Positions 8,060 through 16,231 of a stretch of DNA of 24,414 nucleotides are shown here, piece by piece. The first letter of the stretch is position 1. Every line of letters begins with the position of its first letter. A program made the translations under genes and the position numbers. A model generated the notes under the pieces. It saw nothing but the letters and a program-made list of their open reading frames with translations. It made no database searches and had not been told where the DNA came from. The stretch is from contig RCNN01000258.1 of the NCBI GenBank assembly GCA_003667245.1, forward strand, positions 1-24,414. The letters are read 5' to 3'. Source of the DNA: Heterostelium multicystogenum (lineage: Eukaryota; Evosea; Eumycetozoa; Acytosteliales; Acytosteliaceae).

Positions 8060-9287
8060 TCGTTTGTTGCCGGCGTCGTTTCGTGGCGTCGGGTTTTGGG
8101 TTGACCAGGCGAAAGTCCCGGTCGGCAAGAAGGGCCAGTTGCACGAATACCCTCAGCGCGACCTGCCTTTTTTTGAAGGGCTGGGCCAACAGTCCAGGGT
8201 GCATGAGCTGACGGCATTTGTAGTGGGCGAGGATTGCCTGGAGCAACGCGACAAGTTGCTCAAGGCCCTGGAGGAGGGGCCGGCGAGCTGGTGCACCCGT
8301 GGCTTGGACGGTTGCAGGTCAAGGTCGGCGAATGCGAGATGACCCAAACCCGCCAGGACGGCGGGCTGGTGACCTTTGCCCTGAAGTTCTATCCCGACGA
8401 ACCTTTGAAAGTTTCCCACTACGGCGGTCAATACCCGCCAGCTGTTGCTGGTGTCGGCCGACAGTTTGCTGGGTTCGGCGGTGCTGCGCTTTGAGCAGGC
8501 CGTCGCACTGGTGAAGCAGGCGCGGGTGGGCATCCAGGCGTTGCGCAATGGCCTGGCAGAGGTTTACCAGGTAATTGAGCAGCAATTTGCCCCACTGATT
8601 CAGTTGTATGGCGACCTGAATGCCTTGGTCAAAGCCATCAAGGAAGTGCCCAAGGAATTGAGCACCGAGTTCAAGGGCTTGCTCGGCGATGTGAAGGAGT
8701 TGAAGGCATTTGCCCGCAGCGGCTATCGCGGCATGCTGGCCAAACCTCTCGCAGCAGGTGGAAGCGGCTCGGAATATCGACGTGCCGAAGCTGACCACCG
8801 GCAAGGACAGCGTGGCGGCGGTGCAAAGCCACTGCCAACCTGGTACAGGATGCGTTGTGGGTGAAGATCGCCCATTGGCTGGCGGACGTACCGGTGGCGA
8901 CAAAAAGCGGTGACCCTCAGTACCACGCCATCCCTGGCGCAACAGGCGGCACAGCCGGTGCAGCGCCGCGAAGTGCCGGTGGCCGACGATGTGCTGGTGC
9001 TGCGTGACCTTCTGAACGAAGCCATGTGGCAAGCCGCATTGAAGGCCGACGCCGGGCACTATGTTGCGCTGAACGACCTGCGCCAACAGATGTTCGCGCA
9101 TCTGACGGCAGTGGCTTCGTCCGGTGTCCGGCTGGTCAATCTGACGCCGATGCGCAGCATGCCCGCCTTGCTGTTGGCCTATCAGCGGTTCGGTGACGCG
9201 ACGCGAGTGGGCGAGGTGGTGCAGCGCAATCGGGTGGCCCACCCGGGCTTCCTGCCACCGGCGGACCTGCAAGTGGTCAGGGAGTAA
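8046..9287 (+). pseudogene. DNA circulation / tail protein gpN (Mu type), frameshifted
   Basis: Mu gpN-family proteins (DNA circularisation N-terminal domain) are hub or baseplate components despite the name. ATG 8046 gives MSWRDRLLPASFRGVGFWVD, QAKVPVGKKGQLHEYPQRDL and PFFEGLGQQSRVHELTAFVV, the typical N-terminal domain. Breaks follow near 8290, 8440, 8745, 8830 and 8905. In between lie LVHPWLGRLQVKVGECEMTQ, LVTFALKFYPDEP, then the helical part LRFEQAVALVKQARVGIQAL and YQVIEQQFAPLIQLYGDLNA. The C-terminal 125 residues from 8910 are unbroken and end FLPPADLQVVRE. Repaired length is about 413 residues, near Mu gpN. It overlaps the tape-measure end by about 14 bases. Confidence 0.85.
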
Positions 9288-9291
9288 ACCC

Positions 9292-10335
9292 ATGAACGAG
9301 TTGGACAATGCCGTCACCCTGACCGTGGACGGCCTGGATTATGGCGGCTGGAAAAGCGTGGAAATCAGCGCCGACCTGGAGCGTCAATTTCGCACCTTCA
9401 CCCTCAACATCACCTGGCAATGGCCCGGGCAAACCCTGGCGGCGCCGATCAAGCCCGGCGCCCGTTTGCCAGGTACGCATCGGTTGCGACCTGGTGCTCA
9501 CCGGCTTTGTGTTCAAGGCGCCCATCAGTTACGACGGCCGACAGATTCAGCCTGAGTATTCAGGGCGGCTCAGTGACCCAGGACCTGGTGGACTGCGCAG
9601 CGATAAACCAGCCCGGCCAGTGGCGCGGGCAAAGTGTGCTGAGCATCGTCCGGGCGCTGACGGCCAACTATGGCGTGGAGGTGCACAGCGAGATTGCCGA
9701 AACCGCGCGCCTGCATACCCACAGCATCGTGCCCGGGGAGACGGTATTTCAATCCATCGACCGCTTGCTGACGTTGTATCGGGTGTTCTCCACCGACGAT
9801 GCGGATGGGCGCCTGGTATTGGCATCGCCCGGTAGTGCAGGGCGTGCGAATGACAGCCTGGAGCTGGGCCAGAACATCCTTTCGGCTAACGCACCGATGG
9901 ACTTCAGCTCGGTATTTTCCGAGTACCGCGTCATCGGCCAGCACAAGGGCGATGATCAGAAAAGTGCAGCGGCGGTCAGTGAGGTTTTCAGGGATTTCCC
10001 GGGATGAAAAAGCCACGCGAAAACGCGTCACGGTGATCAGCGAACCGACGCAGTTGACCCCCGAGCTGGCCCAGCAACGCGCCGACTGGGAACGCGCCAC
10101 CCGTACCGGAAAAAGCCTGACCACCACCTACACCGTGCAAGGCTGGCGGCAGTCCAACGGCGATTTTGTGGCGCCACAACCTGTTGGTGCGGGTGATCGA
10201 TCCGGTGCTGGGCTTTGACCAGGACATGCTGATCTCCCAAGGTCACCTGGTCGCTCTCCGACCAAGGTTCCGATCACCACGCTACAGGTGGCGCCGCCGT
10301 CCACCTTTGATGCCAATCCGTTGCCATCCGCTTAA
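9292..10335 (+). pseudogene. Baseplate hub protein gpP (Mu type), frameshifted
   Basis: Mu gpP is the trimeric hub that joins the tube to the spike, and shares a fold with P2 gpD and T4 gp27. ATG 9292 begins MNELDNAVTLTVDGLDYGGW, then KSVEISADLERQFRTFTLNI. After breaks near 9470 and 9555 it continues TQDLVDCAAINQPGQWRGQS, VLSIVRALTANYGVEVHSEI and VPGETVFQSIDRLLTLYRVF. Further breaks near 9995, 10170 and 10245 separate RKRVTVISEPTQLTPELAQQ, LLVRVIDPVLGFDQDMLIS and the last part ANPLPSA, ending at TAA 10333-10335. Repaired length is about 347 residues (Mu gpP 379). It lies four bases after gpN. Confidence 0.87.
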
Positions 10336-10350
10336 CCACCAAGGAATTTC

Positions 10351-10862
10351 ATGAGCTTACTGACTCGCCCTGCTGGCGCGCGGCACTGTCGTGCTCGCCC
10401 ACTCGGCCACCAAGCTGCAATCGCTGCAAATGCGCCTGACCGGCAGGCGAAGTGAACGACGACATGGAGCACTTCGAACCCTACGGTTTTACCAGCAACC
10501 CTCTGGCGGGTGCTGAAGGCATCGCCACCTTCCTGGGCGGTGACCGCTCCCATGCCATCGTGCTGGTGGTGGCAGACCGTCGCTATCGCTTGCAGTCCCT
10601 GGCGCCGGGTGAAGTGGCGATCTATACCGACGAAGGCGACAAAGTTCATTTCAAGCGCGGGCGGGTAATCGACATTGAAACCGGCACCTTGAATATCCGC
10701 GCCAGCCAGGCGGTGAACATTGATACGCCGACCCTGACCCAGAGCGGCAAGATCATCTCCCAGGGCGACCAGATTGCCGGCGGCATCAGCCAGATCCGGC
10801 ACGTGCATGTGGGCGTCCAGCCCGGCAGCGGTCAGACCGGTGCGCCGGCGGGAGGCCAGTGA
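10351..10862 (+). pseudogene. Baseplate spike protein gp45/gpV (Mu type), frameshifted
   Basis: Mu gp45 is the trimeric membrane-piercing spike with an OB-fold and a beta-helical tip. ATG 10351 follows AAGGAA at suitable spacing. The start is MSLLTR. A probable extra C in the run at 10367-10369 and an extra G near 10441 disturb the first 35 codons. From about 10446 the frame is clean: EVNDDMEHFEPYGFTSNPLA, GAEGIATFLGGDRSHAIVLV, LAPGEVAIYTDEGDKVHFKR, IRASQAVNIDTPTLTQSGKI. The end has the IRHVHVGVQPGSGQTG motif, where the H-x-H of the tip binds a metal ion in Mu-type spikes. Its TGA overlaps the gp46 ATG. Expected length is about 170 residues. Confidence 0.9.
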
Positions 10863-11260
10863 TGTTTGTCTCCGACAACCTGAAAAAGGCCCTGACCCGC
10901 TCGGTGCTGATCAGCCTGTTCACCTGGCGCCGTGCCGCGCCGGATGACCCTGTTGACGATGACGAGCGCTTCGGCTGGTGGGGCGACAGTTTTCCCAGCG
11001 TGGCCGACGACCGTATCGGCTCAAGGTTGTGGTTGCTGCGCCGGGTCAAGCTGACCCGCCAGACGCAACTGGACGCCGAATTCTATGCCCGCGAAGCCTT
11101 GCAATGGCTGATCGACGACGGGCATTGCAGCGCCATCGAAGTCCTCAGTGAGCGCCTCGACGCCCAGCGGCTCAACCTGCGCACGCAGCTGACCCTGGCC
11201 GATGGCGAGCGCCTGGACATCAACCCTGATAACAGTTGGCAGGTGATCTATGCCGTTTGA
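10862..11260 (+). CDS. Baseplate protein gp46 (Mu GP46 family)
   Basis: This intact 132-residue protein begins MFVSDNLKKALTRSVLISLF and contains the diagnostic DDERFGWWGDSFP, IGSRLWLLRRVKLT and EFYAREALQWLIDDG stretches, ending INPDNSWQVIYAV. GP46 is the Mu counterpart of T4 gp25/W-type wedge proteins and helps trigger sheath contraction from the baseplate. The start is coupled to gp45 (TGATG) and the end overlaps the baseplate J gene by 11 bases, as is usual in this operon. Confidence 0.92.
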   Translation: MFVSDNLKKALTRSVLISLFTWRRAAPDDPVDDDERFGWWGDSFPSVADDRIGSRLWLLRRVKLTRQTQLDAEFYAREALQWLIDDGHCSAIEVLSERLDAQRLNLRTQLTLADGERLDINPDNSWQVIYAV

Positions 11261-12288
11261 AACCCCTTCGCTGCCGGTGCTGATCAAACGCACCCAAAGC
11301 GACCTGGCCAGCGATTCGCTGCGCCAGTCCGATGCCCAGGTCCTGGCGCGCACACTGAGTGGCGCTGCGTTCGGCCTGTACGGTTATCTCGATTGGATCG
11401 CTGAGCAGATCCTGCCGGATACCGCCGATGAATCCACCCTGGAACGCATCGCTGCGCTGCGTTTGAACCAGGCACGCAAGGCGGCGGTAGCCGCCAGTGG
11501 CACCGTGAGTTTTACCGCAGCGGCGGGCGCGGTGCTGGATGTGGACACGGTGCTGCAAGCCAGTGATGGTCGCAGCTTCAAAGTCACCGCTGCCGGTACC
11601 ACCCATGCAGGCCTCAACACCGCCGCGGTGCAGGCGATTGATGCCGGCACGCTGGGCAACGCTGATGCCGGGCTGAGCCTGATCGCGGTCCAGCCGCTGC
11701 AAGGTATTGGTTCGACCTTTACCGTGCTGGCGCCGGGGTTGACCGGCGGTGTGGCACGAGAAACCCTGGAGTCGCTGCGGGCGCGGGTGATTCGTTCCTA
11801 TCGCGTTATTCCCCAGGGTGGTTCGGCACAGGATTACGAGACCTGGTCCCTCGAAGTGCCCGGCATTACCCGCGCATGGTGTCGCGGCAATTACCTGGGC
11901 CGGGGACGGTGGGGTGTTCGTGATGCGTGACGACGACCCGCAGCCGATCCCCAATGCCGCGCAGCTGGCGCAGGTTCAAGCCCATATCGAGCCGCTGCGG
12001 CCCGTCACCGCTGATGTGTATGTGTTGGCGCCGGTGATGAAACCAGTGGCTTATCAACTGCGCTTGACCCCCGACACCAGCGCCGTGCGTGCGGCCGTCG
12101 AGGCCCAACTGCGAGACTTGCACAATCGCGAGGCGGGGCTGGGCGACAGCTTGTTGCTGACCCACATCGCCGAAGCCATCAGCACCGCCACCGGTGAGAC
12201 CGATCACAAACTGACAAGCCCGCTGGCGGACGTTACGGCGGCGACAAACCAGTTACTGGTGTTTGGAGGTATCACATGGCTGGGATAA
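11250..12288 (+). pseudogene. Baseplate J-like protein (Mu gp47), one frameshift
   Basis: Baseplate J proteins form the wedge ring that anchors fibres to the hub. ATG 11250 lies inside the end of gp46. The first 215 residues are clean: MPFETPSLPVLIKRTQSDLA, GLYGYLDWIAEQILPDTADE, ALRLNQARKAAVAASGTVSF, LTGGVARETLESLRARVIRS and QDYETWSLEVPGITRAW. One shift near 11895 in a G-rich stretch moves to GVFVMRDDDPQPIPNAAQLA, IEPLRPVTADVYVLAPVMKP and LLLTHIAEAISTATGETDHK, ending at TAA or TGA by 12288. Repaired length is about 346 residues (Mu gp47 about 360). The gp48 gene starts inside its 3' end. Confidence 0.9.
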
Positions 12289-12875
12289 GGACGGCTGGCC
12301 AGTACGAGGAGCAACTGATCGCCCTGTTGCCCAGCGGGCCGGCCTGGGACCTGGAGACCATGCCGCAGTTGCAGACGGTGCTCAAAGGCATCGCCGAAGA
12401 ACTTACGCGCATCGACGCCCGCGCCTGCGACCTGCAAAACGAAATGGACCCCGTGACCGTCAGCGAACTGGTGCCGGAGTGGGAAAGGGTGATGCAACTG
12501 CCGGACCCTTGCCTGGGCTTGAGCCCGCTGTACGACGACCGTCGCCTGGCGGTGCGTCGACGTCTGTTGGCGGTGGGCAGCCAGCGCGCCGCCTACTACA
12601 TCGAAATCGCCCGCAGCCAGGGTTATCCCGACGCCAGTGTCACTGAACATCGCGCCCCGCGCATGGGCCGCTCACGGTTTGGCGCTGCGCATTTTGGCAC
12701 CTGGCGGGCGCACTTCATGTGGACGCTCAACACCGGCGGGCGCCAGCACCTGGGGCGGCGGTTTGGGGCGAGTTATTGGGGAGAGCGGTTTGGCGTCAAT
12801 CCGGGGAACGCCCTGGAGTGCCTGATTCATCGCAGCGCACCTGCTCATACGCAGGTGCACATCAATTATGACTAG
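12276..12875 (+). CDS. YmfQ/gp48 family baseplate protein (DUF2313)
   Basis: This intact 199-residue protein begins MAGIRTAGQYEEQLIALLPS, continues GPAWDLETMPQLQTVLKGIA with ELTRIDARACDLQNEMDP, and has the Gly/His/Trp-rich later part FGAAHFGTWRAHFMWTLNTG. It ends HRSAPAHTQVHINYD at TAG 12873-12875. Family members (Mu gp48, YmfQ) are T4 gp7-like wedge proteins linking baseplate J to the fibre. The first 13 bases overlap the baseplate J gene, and the fibre gene follows after 11 bases. Confidence 0.9.
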   Translation: MAGIRTAGQYEEQLIALLPSGPAWDLETMPQLQTVLKGIAEELTRIDARACDLQNEMDPVTVSELVPEWERVMQLPDPCLGLSPLYDDRRLAVRRRLLAVGSQRAAYYIEIARSQGYPDASVTEHRAPRMGRSRFGAAHFGTWRAHFMWTLNTGGRQHLGRRFGASYWGERFGVNPGNALECLIHRSAPAHTQVHINYD

Positions 12876-12886
12876 AGGGTAGAAGC

Positions 12887-13896
12887 GTGGATTATCCAAA
12901 GAGTGTGCCCAGCGTTGGGCTGGTGAATGGCAAGTTTGTGGATGAAAACCCGGTGACCGGGACGCCGGGGAGTTTGATTCCGGCAGCTTGGGGGATGGGG
13001 TTACGCAGGAGATTTTGAATGTGCTGGCGGCGGCGGGATTGCGCCGGATGAGACGAAGACCGATCAGCTGGCGCAAGCGTTGAGTGTGTTGAGTGATTGG
13101 TTGAAGTTGAGGAATAAGCCGACGACGTTGGCAGGTTACGGCGTGACAGATGCGCTTGGCATTGGCCAATATGGATTGGGGAGCAACGTTGCGCCCACCG
13201 TCGCGATTGACGCTGTTGGGCTACCCGGTGGTTTTTACTATTACGGCTCCGGCAATACCAGTTTTGTCAATTACGTTGGGCTGGTGAACATCCCGTATGG
13301 AGATGGAACCTACGCCGGGCAGATCGGTTTTCAGCAGGGCAATACAGAACCGGATATCTACGTTCGCGGGTGTTCTCAGGCGAAGGTTTGGAGTCCGACG
13401 CGAAGGCTTTGGCATTCTGGAAACCTTGATCCTGCATCGATGGTGGTTCCGGTCGGTACGACGATTCAGTATTGCGGTGCCGTAGCACCGACCGGCTTTT
13501 TGAAAGAAAACGGGGCGGAAATCTCACGCACCGTATATGCCAAGCTTTTTGCCGTTATTGGAACAACTTACGGTGCAGGAGATGGCAGCACTACATTCAA
13601 CTTGCCCGATAGTCGAGGCGAGTTTATCCGCGGCCTGGATGATGGCCGGGGCGTTGATCCAGGCCGCAAAATCGGCAGTTATCAAGGTGATCAAATTCAG
13701 GGGCATCGCCATAACCTAACTTGGGGGCAAGGACCACTGGTTCGGGTGTTGTAGGAATAATATCGCCAATTTTCCCAGTGGCTCGACACTGACGCAGATA
13801 ACCGCTCCGGTGAGTGATGGAGTTAACGGGGAGCCACGAGTTGGACTTGAAACCCGGCCTCGTAATACTGCCCGCCTTATGTGCATAAAATATTGA
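12887..13896 (+). pseudogene. Tail fibre with phage collar domain, frameshifted
   Basis: This is the receptor-binding fibre that decides which strains are killed. GTG 12887, after AGGGTAGAAGC, gives MDYPKSVPSVGLVNGKFVDE, the usual N-terminus that docks on the baseplate in Pseudomonas fibres. Missing A bases near 12991 and 13041 break the next part. From about 13045 it is clean: QALSVLSDWLKLRNKPTTLA, PGGFYYYGSGNTSFVNYVGL, then the collar domain PTGFLKENGAEISRTVYAKL, GTTYGAGDGSTTFNLPDSRG, EFIRGLDDGRGVDPGRKIG. After breaks near 13727 and 13765 it ends RPRNTARLMCIKY at TGA 13894-13896, a C-terminus typical of fibres that need a chaperone. About 337 residues, short for an R-tailocin fibre. Confidence 0.88.
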
Positions 13897-13904
13897 GATT
13901 AGTT

Positions 13905-14508
13905 ATGAATGAGCTATCCCTTGTTGTTTATCAAGCCCATCCGGTTACAGGTGAATATGTCGGCAGCGTGTACGCTGACCCGGATCCTCTTACTTCTGAT
14001 TGCTGGATTGTTCCGGCGATGGCGTTTACAGAGGCTCCGCCTGTAGTGGGGGAAGGGTTTACCGTTGTTCATATTGCTGGTAGCGACAGTGCCTGGAGCG
14101 TTGTGGCGGACTTGCGTGGTGATGTTTTATCACACTGATACAGGTGAGAAGGTTCAATGGCAGCAGCTTGGTGAACTGCCGGAGGGCGTAACTTCCAAGC
14201 CATGGCCTGGCCCTGGTTATGTCTGGAAAAACGACAAATGGGTGCTTGATGAAGCACAGCATACTTTTGCATTAGCTGATATCGAGCGTCGCTGGAGAGA
14301 TTCAGAGATCGATAACGTCAAGTGGTTGCGGGAGCGCCATCGTGATGAGACAGACCTGAACCTGGACGCTGCAACGCTGACAGAACAACAGTTTTCCCAA
14401 CTGTTGGAATATCTTCAGGCCCTGCGTAATTGGCCGCAGGGTTCGAAGTTTCCAGTCTCCGAGTTTCGGCCGGTTAGGCCGGACTGGATAGTTGGCCTTG
14501 TTCAATAG
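13905..14508 (+). pseudogene. Tail fibre assembly chaperone, one frameshift
   Basis: Proteins of this type follow the fibre gene and fold or trimerise its tip. ATG 13905 gives MNELSLVVYQAHPVTGEYVG and a DP-rich part to about 14110. A shift near 14115 leads to MFYHTDTGEKVQWQQLGELP, TSKPWPGPGYVWKNDKWVLD, then the conserved C-terminal helix pair IDNVKWLRERHRDETDLNLD and LTEQQFSQLLEYLQALRNWP, ending FRPVRPDWIVGLVQ at TAG 14506-14508. Expected length is about 200 residues. The first half is clearly AT-richer than the surrounding tail genes, suggesting it was exchanged together with the fibre. Two separate small genes is a less likely reading because both halves fit one family. Confidence 0.82.
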
Positions 14509-14538
14509 TGCTGTGCTCATGAGTTCGGAGGTTTTTTC

Positions 14539-15096
14539 ATGCCGATAACCCAGAATGATCTTGTGCAAATCATGCCCAACGCCCGCGCCCAAGCGGGCGT
14601 TTTCGTATCTGCGCTGAACACAGCCATGTCCAACCGCCAAATCACCACACCCAAACGCATCGCCGCCTTCCTCGCCCAAATCGGCCACGAATCCGGCGAA
14701 CTGCGCTACGTACGTGAACTGGGCAGCGATCAATACCTGAGCAAATACGACACCGGTACCTTGGCCGCCCGCCTGGGCAACTCCCCGGAAGCCGACGGCG
14801 ATGGCCAGAAGTATCGCGGCCGCGGCCTGATCCAGATCACCGGCCGGCGCAACTACCTGGCGTGCAGTCAGGCACTGTTCGGCGATGAGCGTTTGTTGCA
14901 CCAACCGGAGTTGCTGGAGACGCCGCAATGGGCGTGCGAATCTGCCGCGTGGTTCTGGCAGCGCAATGGCTTGAACGAGCTGGCTGACCAGGACCAGTTC
15001 ACCACGATCACCCGGCGCATCAATGGTGGCCTCAACGGTCTGGAGAACCGTATGCAACTGTGGGCGCGGGCGAAGGCGGTGTCATGGGCTTCCTGA
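14539..15096 (+). CDS. Endolysin, glycoside hydrolase family 19 (chitinase-like muramidase)
   Basis: This intact 185-residue lysin cleaves peptidoglycan to release particles from the producer cell. It begins MPITQNDLVQIMPNARAQAG. The catalytic region carries IGHESGELRYVREL, with Glu51 as the likely acid and Glu60 as a candidate second acidic residue. The substrate-groove motif YRGRGLIQITGRRNY lies at about 92-106, and CESAAWFWQRNGLNELAD follows. There is no signal peptide, so it needs a holin, and none is visible in the window. GGAGG lies 8 bases before ATG 14539. It is followed by the spanin genes, the first starting 13 bases before its stop. Confidence 0.92.
   Translation: MPITQNDLVQIMPNARAQAGVFVSALNTAMSNRQITTPKRIAAFLAQIGHESGELRYVRELGSDQYLSKYDTGTLAARLGNSPEADGDGQKYRGRGLIQITGRRNYLACSQALFGDERLLHQPELLETPQWACESAAWFWQRNGLNELADQDQFTTITRRINGGLNGLENRMQLWARAKAVSWAS
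14579..14603 (+). terminator. Terminator-like hairpin inside the endolysin 5' coding region
   Basis: A perfect 8-bp stem (ACGCCCGC 14579-14586, GCGGGCGT 14593-14600) with a six-base loop is followed by T at 14600-14603. It covers codons 14-22 of the endolysin. The stem is strong but the T run is short, so it may only weaken transcription into the lysis genes or may be a coding coincidence (Asn-Ala-Arg-Ala-Gln-Ala-Gly). Confidence 0.4.
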
Positions 15097-15576
15097 CGTC
15101 GTATCGCCTGCTTGGGTTTTGCCTGTTGTTCGCAGTTTCGGCGGGTGTTGCCTGGCAGGTACAGGCTTGGCGATATGGCGCACAACTCGAGCACCTGCAG
15201 GCTCTGCATGCCGCAGCACTCAGCCAGCAACAACAGGCCGAACAGGACAAACGGCTGGCACTGGAGCAACAACTCAGCGCCAGCGACCAACAACACACCC
15301 GGGAGCTTTCCGATGCACAACGCGCTCAGGCTCACCTGCGGGATTCGTCTGGCCACTGCTGATGTGCGGTTGTCAGTCCTTCTCGACGCCAGCGACTCAG
15401 CCAGCGGCTGCCCAATGCCAGCCACCGCCACCCCCGGCAGCGTGGTTCATGGCGCCCCGCGAGCCCGACTTGACCCGGCGCATGCTCAACGAATTATCGG
15501 CATCACCGACGACGGCGATAACGCAATGATTGCCTTGCGCGCCTGCCAGGCGTATATCCGGGCCGTCGCGCGTTAG
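15084..15576 (+). pseudogene. Inner-membrane spanin Rz (LysB type), one frameshift
   Basis: The i-spanin sits in the inner membrane and, with Rz1, fuses inner and outer membranes in the last step of lysis. ATG 15084 overlaps the endolysin end. An N-terminal membrane anchor (LLGFCLLFAVSAGVAW) is followed by a long periplasmic coiled coil rich in Gln, Ala and Leu (LEHLQALHAAALSQQQQAEQ, RELSDAQRAQAHLRD). An extra T at 15344-15345 breaks the frame. Coding resumes RLATADVRLSVLLDA and ends CQAYIRAVAR at TAG 15574-15576. Repaired length is about 163 residues. Confidence 0.85.
15313..15529 (+). pseudogene. Outer-membrane lipoprotein spanin Rz1, embedded in Rz, one frameshift
   Basis: Rz1 is encoded inside Rz in another frame. 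ATG 15313 gives MHNALRLTCG. The same extra T that breaks Rz shifts this frame too, after which VWPLLMCGC forms the signal and lipobox region, with Cys after Gly as the likely lipidated residue. The mature part is short and proline-rich (PPPPPAAWFMAPREPDLT) and ends SASPTTAITQ at TGA 15527-15529, which is typical for Rz1. One base error repairing both genes at once supports the reading of each. Expected length is about 71 residues. Confidence 0.78.
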
Positions 15577-15646
15577 TCTCTTGTAACTTGCATGGCCATG
15601 GGCTCCTGTAGGGTAGGCAAATGCCCGTCCACTCCAGGAGATGACC

Positions 15647-16148
15647 GTGAAGGAAATTACTCAACTCGCCGCTGAACTTGGTCGACGCTTGCAGGTGCTC
15701 AAATGCCCACGTCACAACGGCCGAGTCGTGCACCGGCGGCGGTATCGCCGAGGCGATCACGCGGATTCCCGGGAGTTCGGCCTGGTTCGAGGCGGGCTAC
15801 GTCACTTATTCCAATCGCCAGAAGACCCGACAGCTGAATGTGTCGGAAGCGCTGTTCCCCAAAGTCGGGGCTGTCAGTCGCGAAGTGGTGGAGGCGATGG
15901 TGCGAGGTGCCCAGGAGAAAAGCCTGGCGCGTTTTGCCGTAGCGGTCAGCGGTGTGGCCGGCCCCGATGGCGGTTCGCCGGACAAACCGGTGGGCACCGT
16001 GTGGCTGGCCTGGGGCGTGGGCGATGAGGTCACCACCGAGCTTGAACACTTCCCTGGGAACCGTGACGAGGTCCGCCGACAAACGGTAAAGGCCGCGCTA
16101 GAGGGCTTGTTGCGACGAGCTGCAGCAGAAATAGAAAAACAGGGGTAG
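15647..16148 (+). pseudogene. cinA: CinA family nicotinamide-nucleotide amidohydrolase (PncC), one frameshift
   Basis: The short CinA C-domain protein deamidates nicotinamide mononucleotide to nicotinate mononucleotide in the cytoplasmic NAD salvage cycle. GTG 15647 is preferred because AGGAG lies about 7 bases upstream. ATG 15641 in the same frame is too close to that site. The start reads MKEITQLAAELGRRLQVL. An extra A in the run 15701-15703 shifts the frame, and the protein continues NAHVTTAESCTGGGIAEAIT, RIPGSSAWFEAGYVTYSNRQ, then AVAVSGVAGPDGGSPDKPVG to the end EIEKQG. The TAESCTGG and SGVAGPDGG motifs are family hallmarks. Expected length is about 166 residues. It lies just upstream of recA, as in most Pseudomonas. 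Confidence 0.92.
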
Positions 16149-16162
16149 GCGATCACGGATCT

Positions 16163-16190
16163 TTGTGGAACAATACTGTCTACTTATACA
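16163..16190 (+). promoter_or_regulatory. Probable recA promoter
   Basis: TTGTGG (16163-16168) and TATACA (16185-16190) are spaced by 16 bases and resemble sigma-70 -35 and -10 boxes. The LexA box overlaps the -10 region, so LexA binding would block RNA polymerase. Confidence 0.5.
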
Positions 16191-16193
16191 GGT
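16174..16193 (+). promoter_or_regulatory. LexA (SOS) box upstream of recA
   Basis: CTGT (16176-16179), eight bases, then ACAG (16188-16191) is the exact CTGT-N8-ACAG core of the gammaproteobacterial LexA operator, with TA on the left side as in the consensus. It lies about 40 bases before the recA start. Confidence 0.9.
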
Positions 16194-16231
16194 GTTGGCC
16201 GCCAGGCCTTATTGATTACGTGAGGACTTTA

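Noticed and set aside
13905..14138. Separate small gene (for example toxin/antitoxin or anti-defence) after the fibre
   Set aside because: With one shift near 14115 it joins the next segment into a normal-length fibre assembly protein.
14462..14490. CGGCC/GGCCG inverted repeat as a terminator after the fibre chaperone
   Set aside because: It is inside the coding end, the stem is short and no T run follows.
15577..15646. attL/attR-like duplication flanking the tail cluster
   Set aside because: Only the right edge is in the window and no integrase is seen, so an attachment site cannot be supported.
16163..16231. Longer recA start at 16163
   Set aside because: The extra 23 codons cover the promoter and LexA box. 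The family start [15 protein letters not shown] has a good ribosome site.
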